Translations under genes and position numbers: made by a program
The notes under the pieces: generated by a model
What the model saw: only the letters and a program-made list of their open reading frames with translations
Databases searched by the model: none
What the model was told of the DNA's origin: nothing
Part shown: positions 1 through 4,832 of the stretch, in pieces
Numbering within the stretch: the first letter of the stretch is position 1
Layout: each line of letters begins with the position of its first letter
From: Clostridia bacterium
GTDB taxonomy: Bacteria; Bacillota; Clostridia; Oscillospirales; Acutalibacteraceae
Reading direction: 5' to 3'
Length of the DNA stretch: 5,910 bases
Assembly: GCA_017939855.1 (NCBI GenBank)
Contig: JAGAZW010000228.1
Coordinates: 1-5,910 of the forward strand

Positions 1-405
1 ACCGTTTTCTTCAAACACATCAAGCATCGGAACTAAAGCCGGCAATTCCAAGGCTTTAATCTTCTTATTAAGCTCCATAAATGCCATAAGTCCCTCATTA
101 AAAGCAAACTTATGGTTAATATCCATAGAAACCGACAGGTTTGCATTACGCTGCGCTATACCAGAAGGAAAATACTCTTTAATATTTACTGCTATATTGT
201 CGATATTATCCCAACCAAGATAGGTTATACCCTCACTTGTTACAGCTAACACCTTTCCAACCATATAGCGTTCGGCAAGCCAAAATCTCACAGATAACTT
301 ATCAGAATCATTTTTGTCTGAATAATTGTAGCCACATATATGACAAATTTGTTCGCCGCCGTTATCGCTCATACATCCGGGGCAAAGTCTATCGGTATTT
401 AACAT
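1..405 (-). CDS. Zinc-ribbon Ser/Thr protein kinase-like protein, N-terminal part (runs off the left edge)
   Basis: The start and 135 codons are visible, with no stop before the window edge. The ATG is preceded by GGAGG (plus 411-415) at a 5-nt spacing. Residues 8-24 form a zinc-ribbon pattern, C8-P-G-C11 and C21-H-I-C24. From about residue 40 the sequence follows the N-lobe of bacterial PknB-type kinases: ERYMVGKVL, then GITYLGWD, then the beta-3 strand with IKEYFP, whose lysine (K76) is the expected ATP-contacting lysine, and at the edge DVFEENG, which in the family leads into the hinge. The glycine-rich loop, normally GxGxxG, reads AVTSEG (54-59) and has lost the first two glycines. Family knowledge: such proteins phosphorylate Ser/Thr of cytoplasmic targets. 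Catalytic loop and DFG lie outside the window, so activity cannot be judged. The family is fairly sure; whether it is an active kinase or a pseudokinase is open. Confidence 0.8.
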   Translation of the reverse strand, partial: MLNTDRLCPGCMSDNGGEQICHICGYNYSDKNDSDKLSVRFWLAERYMVGKVLAVTSEGITYLGWDNIDNIAVNIKEYFPSGIAQRNANLSVSMDINHKFAFNEGLMAFMELNKKIKALELPALVPMLDVFEENG

Positions 406-460
406 AATGACCTCCAAATTAATTAGTTTAAATTATGTTTTTCACCTTAGTGACTGTAAC

Positions 461-489
461 AGTATACCATACTTTTGCCGATTTGGCAA
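461..489 (-). promoter_or_regulatory. Sigma-A promoter with extended -10 for the kinase-like gene
   Basis: Reading the minus strand, the -35 is TTGCCA (plus 484-489) and the -10 is TATACT (plus 461-466), separated by exactly 17 bp. The -10 is preceded by TGG, an extended -10 motif. Transcription would begin near 455, leaving a leader of about 50 nt before the ATG at 405. A small inverted repeat, TTGCC-5 nt-GGCAA (475-479 and 485-489), overlaps the -35 and could be an operator, but it is too short to insist on. Confidence 0.65.
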
Positions 490-495
490 GTGCAT

Positions 496-524
496 CAAAA
501 AGCACAAGGAATCACTCCCTTGTG
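496..524 (-). terminator. Intrinsic terminator of the metallophosphoesterase gene
   Basis: On the minus strand CACAAGG (plus 518-524) and CCTTGTG (plus 503-509) form a 7-bp stem around an 8-nt loop, followed by CTTTTTG. It starts 9 nt after the stop codon of the gene at 533-1255 and lies just before the promoter of the kinase-like gene, so it separates the two transcription units. Confidence 0.75.
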
Positions 525-532
525 TTTTATAT

Positions 533-1255
533 TTATTCATCCTCTTTATTATTCTTGAATAATTGTTTTTGAGGTTTGTCCTGAGTTATGGGAAGTAGTT
601 TTTTAAATACACAGGTATGCCGCTGGGTAATCACCCTGTCTTCATGCAGCGAACCGAAATACCAATGAGAAAAACGACAAGAACGACCAATCTCTTCAAA
701 ATACCCATTAATTTTATTAACCCTATCAACATCGCCTCTTCTCAACAACATTGCGCTCTTTACAAGAGAGGGCGGTTCGTGCGTAATAATATAATCAACT
801 CTGCAATCGGCATCGTCGAGGGTTCTCGCTCCCTCTGCCATCTCAGCAGGAGTAGGCTCTTCTGCTCTCCACCAATTACCCTTTTCCAATCGCATATCCT
901 TATCTATGCTTTCTCCGCCTCCAAAAGTAAAAAAGCGTTTGCCTTCAATTTCAAAAATTTGACCACGCATTAAATGAAGAAGATTTCCTTTTATGCGGTG
1001 GACAAGTCCACCTTTCCAAACAGTAGTACGGCAACGGTTGATTTTATCAAGATTATCATGCGTACCTTCAACGAATGCCGTAACAAATTTACGTGTTGCA
1101 AAGAAATTTATAACCTGGCTTTCGTTTTTTGAAGAATCGAATATATAACCAAAGTCACCGCAAACCAAGAGAACATCGCCTTTTTTAAGCTTTCTGAATT
1201 CCTTGTCATAAAGCCGTTCAAGGTCCCCGTGCATATCTCCCGTCACATATACCAC
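533..1255 (-). CDS. Calcineurin-like metallophosphoesterase, GTG start
   Basis: A 240-residue cytoplasmic protein of the metallophosphoesterase superfamily. Members are two-metal phosphatases, phosphodiesterases or nucleases; the substrate cannot be told from sequence. Motifs in order: GDMHGD (D7, H9), GDFGY (D34), GTHDN (64-68), an HLMRGQ-FEIEG-FFTFGGG core (94-114), THEPP (H159) and WYFGSLHED (198-206). In the usual family motifs the third is GNH[DE] and the last is GHxH. Here the Asn is T65 and the first His is S202, so two expected metal-2 ligands differ while the metal-1 set (D7, H9, D34, H204) is intact. The start is GTG: it gives the typical family N-terminus and has GGGGGTGA (plus 1260-1267) 4 nt upstream. 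An ATG 2 nt earlier is out of frame and hits a stop after four codons. The charged tail after residue 222 looks like an extra extension. It is transcribed alone from its own promoter. Confidence 0.9.
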   Translation of the reverse strand: MVYVTGDMHGDLERLYDKEFRKLKKGDVLLVCGDFGYIFDSSKNESQVINFFATRKFVTAFVEGTHDNLDKINRCRTTVWKGGLVHRIKGNLLHLMRGQIFEIEGKRFFTFGGGESIDKDMRLEKGNWWRAEEPTPAEMAEGARTLDDADCRVDYIITHEPPSLVKSAMLLRRGDVDRVNKINGYFEEIGRSCRFSHWYFGSLHEDRVITQRHTCVFKKLLPITQDKPQKQLFKNNKEDE

Positions 1256-1293
1256 ATCTTCACCCCCAAAGAAATTAATGAGTATCCTTAAAA

Positions 1294-1322
1294 ATTGTAT
1301 TTTAATACTTTATTTTTGTCAA
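1294..1322 (-). promoter_or_regulatory. Sigma-A promoter of the metallophosphoesterase gene
   Basis: On the minus strand a perfect TTGACA -35 (plus 1317-1322) and a TACAAT -10 (plus 1294-1299) are 17 bp apart. Transcription would start near 1287, giving a leader of roughly 30 nt before the GTG at 1255. This is the best consensus promoter in the window. Confidence 0.8.
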
Positions 1323-1337
1323 GACTTATAGTATAAT
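1309..1337 (+). promoter_or_regulatory. Probable promoter of the carboxypeptidase-cyclophilin operon
   Basis: A perfect TATAAT lies at 1332-1337, about 35 nt before the ATG at 1373, which puts the start of transcription near 1344. The -35 at 17 bp (1309-1314, TTTATT) is poor, so an activator or another -10 choice (TATATT at 1342-1347) is possible. The element overlaps the -35 of the divergent metallophosphoesterase promoter. Confidence 0.45.
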
Positions 1338-1372
1338 TACTTATATTATAACACATCACAAAGGAGATTTCT

Positions 1373-2713
1373 ATGTTCAAAAGAATAATTTCCTTATTTT
1401 CTGCAATTGTCCTGATTTTTTGTATAGTTTCAATACCTGCCAATGCCTACGATCCTACAGGCTTTGATATTGATGCAAAGGTGGCACTTCTGGCTTCTCT
1501 GGATACCGATGAAGTGCTTTATTCTAAGGATGCGGATAAAAAAGTATATCCTGCGTCAATTACCAAGATTATGACAGCAACACTAATTTTGGAAAGCGAA
1601 AAATACTCTCCCGATAAAAAAATCGCAATGACCGAAGAAGTACTGAAGCTTATAAGCGGTACAGGAAGTGTTGTTTCAAATTTCAAAGCCGGAGAAGAAT
1701 TTACTCATCTTGACTTAGTTTATACCGTCCTTATGACCTCGTTTGGCGACTGCACATATCTCGCAGCTATTGAATTTGGAGGCAGCATAGAAGGCTTTGT
1801 CGATATGATGAACGATAAGGCCAGGCAATTAGGTCTTAAGGGTACTCATTATCAAAATCCTGTAGGACTGCATGATGAAAACAACTATACTACTGCAACC
1901 GACACCCTTATTCTCACAAAATACGCACTAAAAAACAAGACCTTTCGAGAAGTATGCGAAACTACCCGTTATACGATCTCCACAAACTTCACCCAAAAAC
2001 GTACCCTTACTACAACAAACTACCTCCAAGATCCTAATACGAACTATTACTATTCTTATGCAAAAGGCGTAAAAACCGGATTTACAGACGAAGCAGGAAG
2101 ATGCTTGGTTTCTACAGCATCCTATGACGGTTATAACTATATTTGCATCCTTTTCGGCTGTACCGCCGGCGGCGATAGGCGATATGAATTTGTTGACAGT
2201 AAAAATCTTTACAGATGGGCATTCAATAATTTCGAATTTAAAACGGTCGCAAATACTTCGAGTCCTGTTTATGAAGTTGCCGTTACCCTTTCCTCACAAA
2301 CAGATTTTGTACCGCTTTATGTGGAAAAAAGCTTTGTATCTGTGCTTCCTAAAGAAGCAGATGATTCTACCATTGAAATAAAGCCCAAACCCTTTAAACA
2401 ATCGGTACAAGCCCCTATTAAAAAAGGTGACATACTTGGAACTGCCGATATTATCTACGCCGAACAGGTCATAGGAACTGTAAATTTAGTAGCGGGCGAG
2501 GATGTTGAAAAAAGTCCCTGGCTTGCCGTAGGCAACGGTATAAAAAATTTCTTTAACTCTGTTTATATGAAAATTCTTTTTGTGCTTTTAGGAATTGCGA
2601 TACTGATATTTATTATTTCAGTTATACGCTTAAATTCCGGCAGACGCAAAAAAAGAAAGGTTAAATATATCCCTTATAATGAAAGTGAGGAAAAGAACAA
2701 TGATGTTTATTAA
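1373..2713 (+). CDS. Serine-type D-alanyl-D-alanine carboxypeptidase (DacF/PBP5 type), membrane anchored
   Basis: A 446-residue exported low-molecular-weight penicillin-binding protein. The family removes the terminal D-Ala from peptidoglycan stem pentapeptides outside the membrane, limiting cross-linking. Residues 1-25 are a signal peptide with an ANA cleavage site. The catalytic SxxK is S62-I-T-K65 in PASITKIMTA, and the KTG motif is K234-T-G236 in GVKTGFTDEAGRC. The second motif, usually SxN (SGNDA), reads S123-F-G-D-C, with Gly where the Asn is expected. The PBP5-type C-terminal beta domain spans about 285-380. A hydrophobic helix at about 398-420 followed by RRKKRK anchors the protein, in place of the amphipathic helix of classical PBP5. 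AAGGAG (1361-1366) sits 6 nt before the ATG. It is the first gene of a two-gene operon; its last 14 nt overlap the next gene. The family call is secure; the exact paralogue name (dacF or dacB) is not. Confidence 0.93.
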   Translation: MFKRIISLFSAIVLIFCIVSIPANAYDPTGFDIDAKVALLASLDTDEVLYSKDADKKVYPASITKIMTATLILESEKYSPDKKIAMTEEVLKLISGTGSVVSNFKAGEEFTHLDLVYTVLMTSFGDCTYLAAIEFGGSIEGFVDMMNDKARQLGLKGTHYQNPVGLHDENNYTTATDTLILTKYALKNKTFREVCETTRYTISTNFTQKRTLTTTNYLQDPNTNYYYSYAKGVKTGFTDEAGRCLVSTASYDGYNYICILFGCTAGGDRRYEFVDSKNLYRWAFNNFEFKTVANTSSPVYEVAVTLSSQTDFVPLYVEKSFVSVLPKEADDSTIEIKPKPFKQSVQAPIKKGDILGTADIIYAEQVIGTVNLVAGEDVEKSPWLAVGNGIKNFFNSVYMKILFVLLGIAILIFIISVIRLNSGRRKKRKVKYIPYNESEEKNNDVY

Positions 2714-3866
2714 AAAATTATTTGTACTTGTTGTCGCAGTAACTCTTTGTCTGACATTCATATCTTGCTCAAAAGATGAGTATTACGAAGAAGAGTTATT
2801 AAGCGGCAAATATACGGCTGTTATAACGGTTAAGGATATGGGAGATATAACCCTATTACTTGATGCAGATACAGCGCCCGTTACCGTTACAAACTTTAAG
2901 AAACTTGCCGACGAAGGCTTTTATGATGGGCTCACTTTTCATCGTGTAATAAGCGGGTTTATGATTCAAGGCGGTGACCCTAAGGGTGACGGTACAGGTG
3001 GCAGCTCACAAAAAATCATTGGTGAATTTTCCTCTAACGGACATAAAAATAACATTTCCCATTTAAGAGGTGTTATTTCTATGGCACGTTCCGATGACTA
3101 CGATAGCGCATCCTCTCAGTTTTTCATTGTTCATAAGGATTCTACTCACCTAGATGGCAAATATGCAGCATTCGGTTATGTTACAGAGGGTATGGATATA
3201 GTAGATAAAATTGCAACCGAAACTCCTGTTACCGACTCGAACGGCACAGTAAAACCTGGTAGCAAACCGATTATTGAAACTATTACCGTTAAAAAATTCA
3301 AAGACACAGATAAAACTGAAAAAGAAGAGACTCCATATGTCTGTGAATATACACCCACCGAAAGTGACGTGCTGCACCACGCAGTTATAACTGTCAAGGA
3401 TTTGGGTGAAATCAAAGTAACCCTTAATGAAACCGTAGCTCCTATAACCGTTAATAATTTTATAACCCTTGCAAATAGTGGCTTTTACGACGGACTTACC
3501 TTCCATCGTATTATGAACGGATTTATGATTCAAGGTGGAGACCCCAACGGTGACGGAACAGGTGGCAGCGACACTGAAATTAAGGGCGAGTTTTCTGCAA
3601 ATGGTGTTCAAAACGATATCCCGCATGTAAAAGGCGTTATCTCTATGGCACGAAACTCTTACAGTATGGACAGTGCTTCATCTCAATTCTTCATTATGCA
3701 CAAAACCGCAACCCATTTAGACGGTCAGTACGCCGCATTCGGATTCGTTACAGAAGGTATTGAAATAGTTGATACAATCGCAACCAACACCCCCGTTACC
3801 GACTCAAACGGCACAGTCCTGGCAGAAAATCAACCTATTATAGAATCCATTAAAATTATAGATTAA
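2700..3866 (+). CDS. Lipoprotein with two tandem cyclophilin-type peptidyl-prolyl isomerase domains
   Basis: A 388-residue predicted lipoprotein. The signal peptide ends in a lipobox, F-I-S-C23, so Cys23 should be lipidated and the protein held on the outer membrane face. Two cyclophilin domains follow, at about 38-198 and 226-386, joined by a charged linker. Aligned by eye they are about two-thirds identical. Family knowledge: these enzymes catalyse cis-trans isomerisation of X-Pro bonds during protein folding. Both copies keep the active-site pattern: FHR (R82, R270), GFMIQGGDP (Q90, Q278) and SSQFFI (F142, F331). The position of Trp121 of human cyclophilin A is His in both (H150, H339), as is common in bacterial forms. 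I chose ATG 2700 because GAGG (2687-2690) lies 9 nt upstream. An in-frame ATG at 2679 would add seven residues but lacks a well-placed site. ATG 2703 is also possible. The 14-nt overlap with the carboxypeptidase gene suggests translational coupling and a shared role in the envelope. Confidence 0.93.
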   Translation: MMFIKKLFVLVVAVTLCLTFISCSKDEYYEEELLSGKYTAVITVKDMGDITLLLDADTAPVTVTNFKKLADEGFYDGLTFHRVISGFMIQGGDPKGDGTGGSSQKIIGEFSSNGHKNNISHLRGVISMARSDDYDSASSQFFIVHKDSTHLDGKYAAFGYVTEGMDIVDKIATETPVTDSNGTVKPGSKPIIETITVKKFKDTDKTEKEETPYVCEYTPTESDVLHHAVITVKDLGEIKVTLNETVAPITVNNFITLANSGFYDGLTFHRIMNGFMIQGGDPNGDGTGGSDTEIKGEFSANGVQNDIPHVKGVISMARNSYSMDSASSQFFIMHKTATHLDGQYAAFGFVTEGIEIVDTIATNTPVTDSNGTVLAENQPIIESIKIID

Positions 3867-3884
3867 ATTTAAATCAAAAGATTT

Positions 3885-3919
3885 AAGAGGTATAGCAAAA
3901 GTTTTGCTATACCTCTTTT
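3885..3919 (+). terminator. Strong intrinsic terminator, possibly bidirectional
   Basis: A perfect inverted repeat with 16-nt arms (3885-3900 and 3902-3917) around a single G, running into TTTT at 3916-3919. It begins 18 nt after the stop of the cyclophilin gene. The opposing small gene has its stop codon at 3918-3920, inside the T tail, so the same hairpin could end its transcript, although the minus-strand T tract is weak. A weaker hairpin (TTAAATC-AAAA-GATTTAA, 3869-3886) overlaps the left arm by two bases. Confidence 0.85.
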
Positions 3920-4091
3920 AATATTCTTCACCGTATTTTTTGAGAAGCTTCATTTTTGCCACATTTAGTATATCCTCTTCCACATCAGGATATATACAAC
4001 ATTCACACCTGCCCGATATATCTAAACTGATTTCATCGAGTATGTATTTATCTCGCTTTTGATATATACAAAACATATTCTGACATTCCAT
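3918..4091 (-). CDS. Small cysteine-rich protein of 57 residues, function unknown
   Basis: I do not recognise a named family. The ATG at 4091 has an excellent AGGAGG (plus 4098-4103) at a 6-nt spacing, which is the best support that this is a real gene. The reading frame is open further upstream to an ATG at 4154, but that extension would cross the terminator of the RNA next door and has no ribosome binding site. The product has five cysteines: C3, C8, C29, C31 and C32, the last three in RCECC. That spacing could bind a metal such as zinc or an iron-sulfur cluster, but this is inference. The C-terminal third (about 37-54) is acidic then basic and probably helical. There is no signal peptide or membrane segment, so it should be cytoplasmic. 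Its ribosome binding site abuts the terminator of the upstream RNA, so expression may depend on readthrough. Confidence 0.72.
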   Translation of the reverse strand: MECQNMFCIYQKRDKYILDEISLDISGRCECCIYPDVEEDILNVAKMKLLKKYGEEY

Positions 4092-4103
4092 AAATATCCT
4101 CCT

Positions 4104-4134
4104 AAAATAAAAAGTGCGCCCCGAAGGAACGCAC
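4104..4134 (-). terminator. Intrinsic terminator ending the structured RNA
   Basis: On the minus strand GTGCG...CGCAC (plus 4130-4134 and 4114-4118) closes a hairpin with an inner C-C-U/G-G-G stem, one bulged U and a UUCG tetraloop (plus 4122-4125). It is followed by TTTTTATTTT (plus 4104-4113). The next six bases are the AGGAGG of the small cysteine-rich gene, so this is either the end of a free RNA or a leader attenuator. Confidence 0.85.
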
Positions 4135-4261
4135 CGAAAAAGTGTTTCCCACAAGGTAAGCTGCTACACGAACCTATTATTCCTACACGGGGAAATACAA
4201 GGAAAACACCTTTTACCAAGATATTTTCCCCCATATAGGAAACCGATTCAGTTCGTGTAGC
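4104..4261 (-). ncRNA. Structured RNA of about 158 nt with pseudoknot, family unassigned
   Basis: The likely start is the G at 4261, 7 nt after the -10 hexamer. P1 is a perfect 12-bp helix including the base just upstream (plus 4251-4262 with 4162-4173, arm GCTACACGAAC). Inside it, P2 is a long hairpin (plus 4222-4241 with 4180-4197) of a 9-bp stem with two G-U pairs, four G-C pairs and an A/U-rich top with bulges. The apical loop holds GGTGTTTTCC (plus 4201-4210), which can pair with GGGAAACACT (plus 4141-4150) 3' of P1: a 10-bp pseudoknot with two wobbles. The terminator follows. All four wobbles would be A-C mismatches on the plus strand, so the RNA is read from the minus strand. It is not a T-box (no TGGNACC), SRP RNA or tRNA, and P1 encloses too little to be a usual 6S RNA. 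The raiA motif of Firmicutes is worth testing because of similar size and a pseudoknot, but I cannot claim it. Confidence 0.75.
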
Positions 4262-4267
4262 AAAATT

Positions 4268-4296
4268 ATTTTATCACAAGAATAATAAAAAATCAA
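4268..4296 (-). promoter_or_regulatory. Promoter of the structured RNA, extended -10
   Basis: On the minus strand the -35 is TTGATT (plus 4291-4296) and the -10 is TAAAAT (plus 4268-4273), 17 bp apart, with TGA just before the -10 (extended -10 TGn). The predicted start falls at or next to the first base of the closing stem P1, which supports an RNA with a defined 5' end rather than readthrough from rplQ. Confidence 0.75.
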
Positions 4297-4344
4297 TATT
4301 GTTTTGTGTAGTCAAGAGATTTGTCTGCGCTATTAATTCGCATC

Positions 4345-4384
4345 AAAAAAATCACCCTACAAAGCGACTGCTTTGCAGGGTGAT
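4345..4384 (-). terminator. Intrinsic terminator of the rpsD-rpoA-rplQ operon
   Basis: On the minus strand a 15-bp stem (plus 4370-4384 with 4351-4365) closes a 4-nt loop and is followed by six T (plus 4345-4350). One pair is G-U on the minus strand but would be an A-C mismatch on the plus strand, so it belongs to the ribosomal operon. It lies about 90 nt beyond the rplQ stop codon. Confidence 0.9.
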
Positions 4385-4395
4385 AATAATTTTCT

Positions 4396-4466
4396 TTTAG
4401 TACACACATCATCCCGGACTGATAATCTCCGGTCAAACTAATGAAAACGAAAATGTGAGTACTAAA
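4396..4466 (-). other. Folded element in the 3' untranslated region of rplQ
   Basis: Between the rplQ stop and the operon terminator lie two nested inverted repeats. The outer has 14-nt arms (4396-4409 and 4453-4466, 13 of 14 paired, core TTTAGTAC/GTACTAAA). The inner is CCGGA/TCCGG (4414-4418 and 4428-4432) around a 9-nt loop. I know of no named family; it could be an RNA processing or 3'-end stability element. The strand is inferred from the operon, since the pairing does not decide it. Confidence 0.5.
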
Positions 4467-4476
4467 TATAAGAAGT

Positions 4477-4818
4477 TTAGATTAACTCGATAATTGCCAT
4501 CTCAGCAGCGTCTCCACGACGTGGACCGGTTTTGGTAATACGGCAGTAACCACCGTTTACTTCCATATACTTAGGAGCAATTTCGTCGTAAAGCTTCTTT
4601 ACGATGTCCTCTTTAGTAATGAAAGCCAAAGCCTGACGTTTGCTGTGAAGGGTGTTTGTCTTAGCGAGTGTAATATACTTCTCAGCCATCGACCTTACTT
4701 CCTTTGCTCTGGGTGCGGTAGTCTCTATTTTACCGTTTTCAAAAAGGTAGGTTACCATCGCTCTGAGCATAGCAGTTCTATGGTCGCTGGTTCTTCCGAG
4801 TTTACGGGTACCTGGCAT
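4477..4818 (-). CDS. rplQ: 50S ribosomal protein L17 (bL17)
   Basis: A 113-residue protein with the L17 signature: RKLGRTSDHRTAMLRAMVT at 5-23, then IETTAPRAKEVRSMAEK, and the conserved C-terminal GGYCRITKTGPRRGDAAEMAIIELI region. L17 sits near the polypeptide exit tunnel of the large subunit. The length is typical for a short Firmicute L17. The ATG at 4818 has AAAGGAG (plus 4828-4834) at 9 nt, which overlaps the stop codon of rpoA, so translation of the two genes is probably coupled. It is the last gene of the operon; the terminator at 4345-4384 follows. Confidence 0.97.
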   Translation of the reverse strand: MPGTRKLGRTSDHRTAMLRAMVTYLFENGKIETTAPRAKEVRSMAEKYITLAKTNTLHSKRQALAFITKEDIVKKLYDEIAPKYMEVNGGYCRITKTGPRRGDAAEMAIIELI

Positions 4819-4832
4819 TTATATTCACTCCT

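Noticed and set aside
617..973. Open frame of 118 codons on the plus strand
   Set aside because: It is antisense to the well-supported metallophosphoesterase, has no ribosome binding site and no recognisable domain.
2679..2699. Earlier start of the cyclophilin lipoprotein at 2679
   Set aside because: The nearest purine-rich stretch (AAAGG, 2656-2660) is about 18 nt upstream, too far, whereas ATG 2700 has GAGG at 9 nt and gives a normal lipoprotein signal.
3150..3626. Open frames on the minus strand inside the cyclophilin gene
   Set aside because: They mirror the coding frame of a clear two-domain cyclophilin, and their composition looks like antisense of a coding sequence.
2811..3857. Recent duplication or gene conversion between the cyclophilin halves
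   Set aside because: The two halves differ at many synonymous positions and about a third of residues, which does not fit a recent event.
4092..4154. N-terminal extension of the small cysteine-rich protein to an ATG at 4154
   Set aside because: It would be translated through the RNA terminator hairpin, while the ATG at 4091 has an ideal AGGAGG.
4022..4234. Minus-strand open frame of 70 codons
   Set aside because: It lies across the structured RNA and its terminator and overlaps the small cysteine-rich gene in another frame; no ribosome binding site is seen.
4104..4261. T-box, SRP RNA or 6S RNA
   Set aside because: There is no TGGNACC motif, no SRP loop signature, and the closing stem encloses only about 100 nt with a short bubble, unlike usual 6S RNA.
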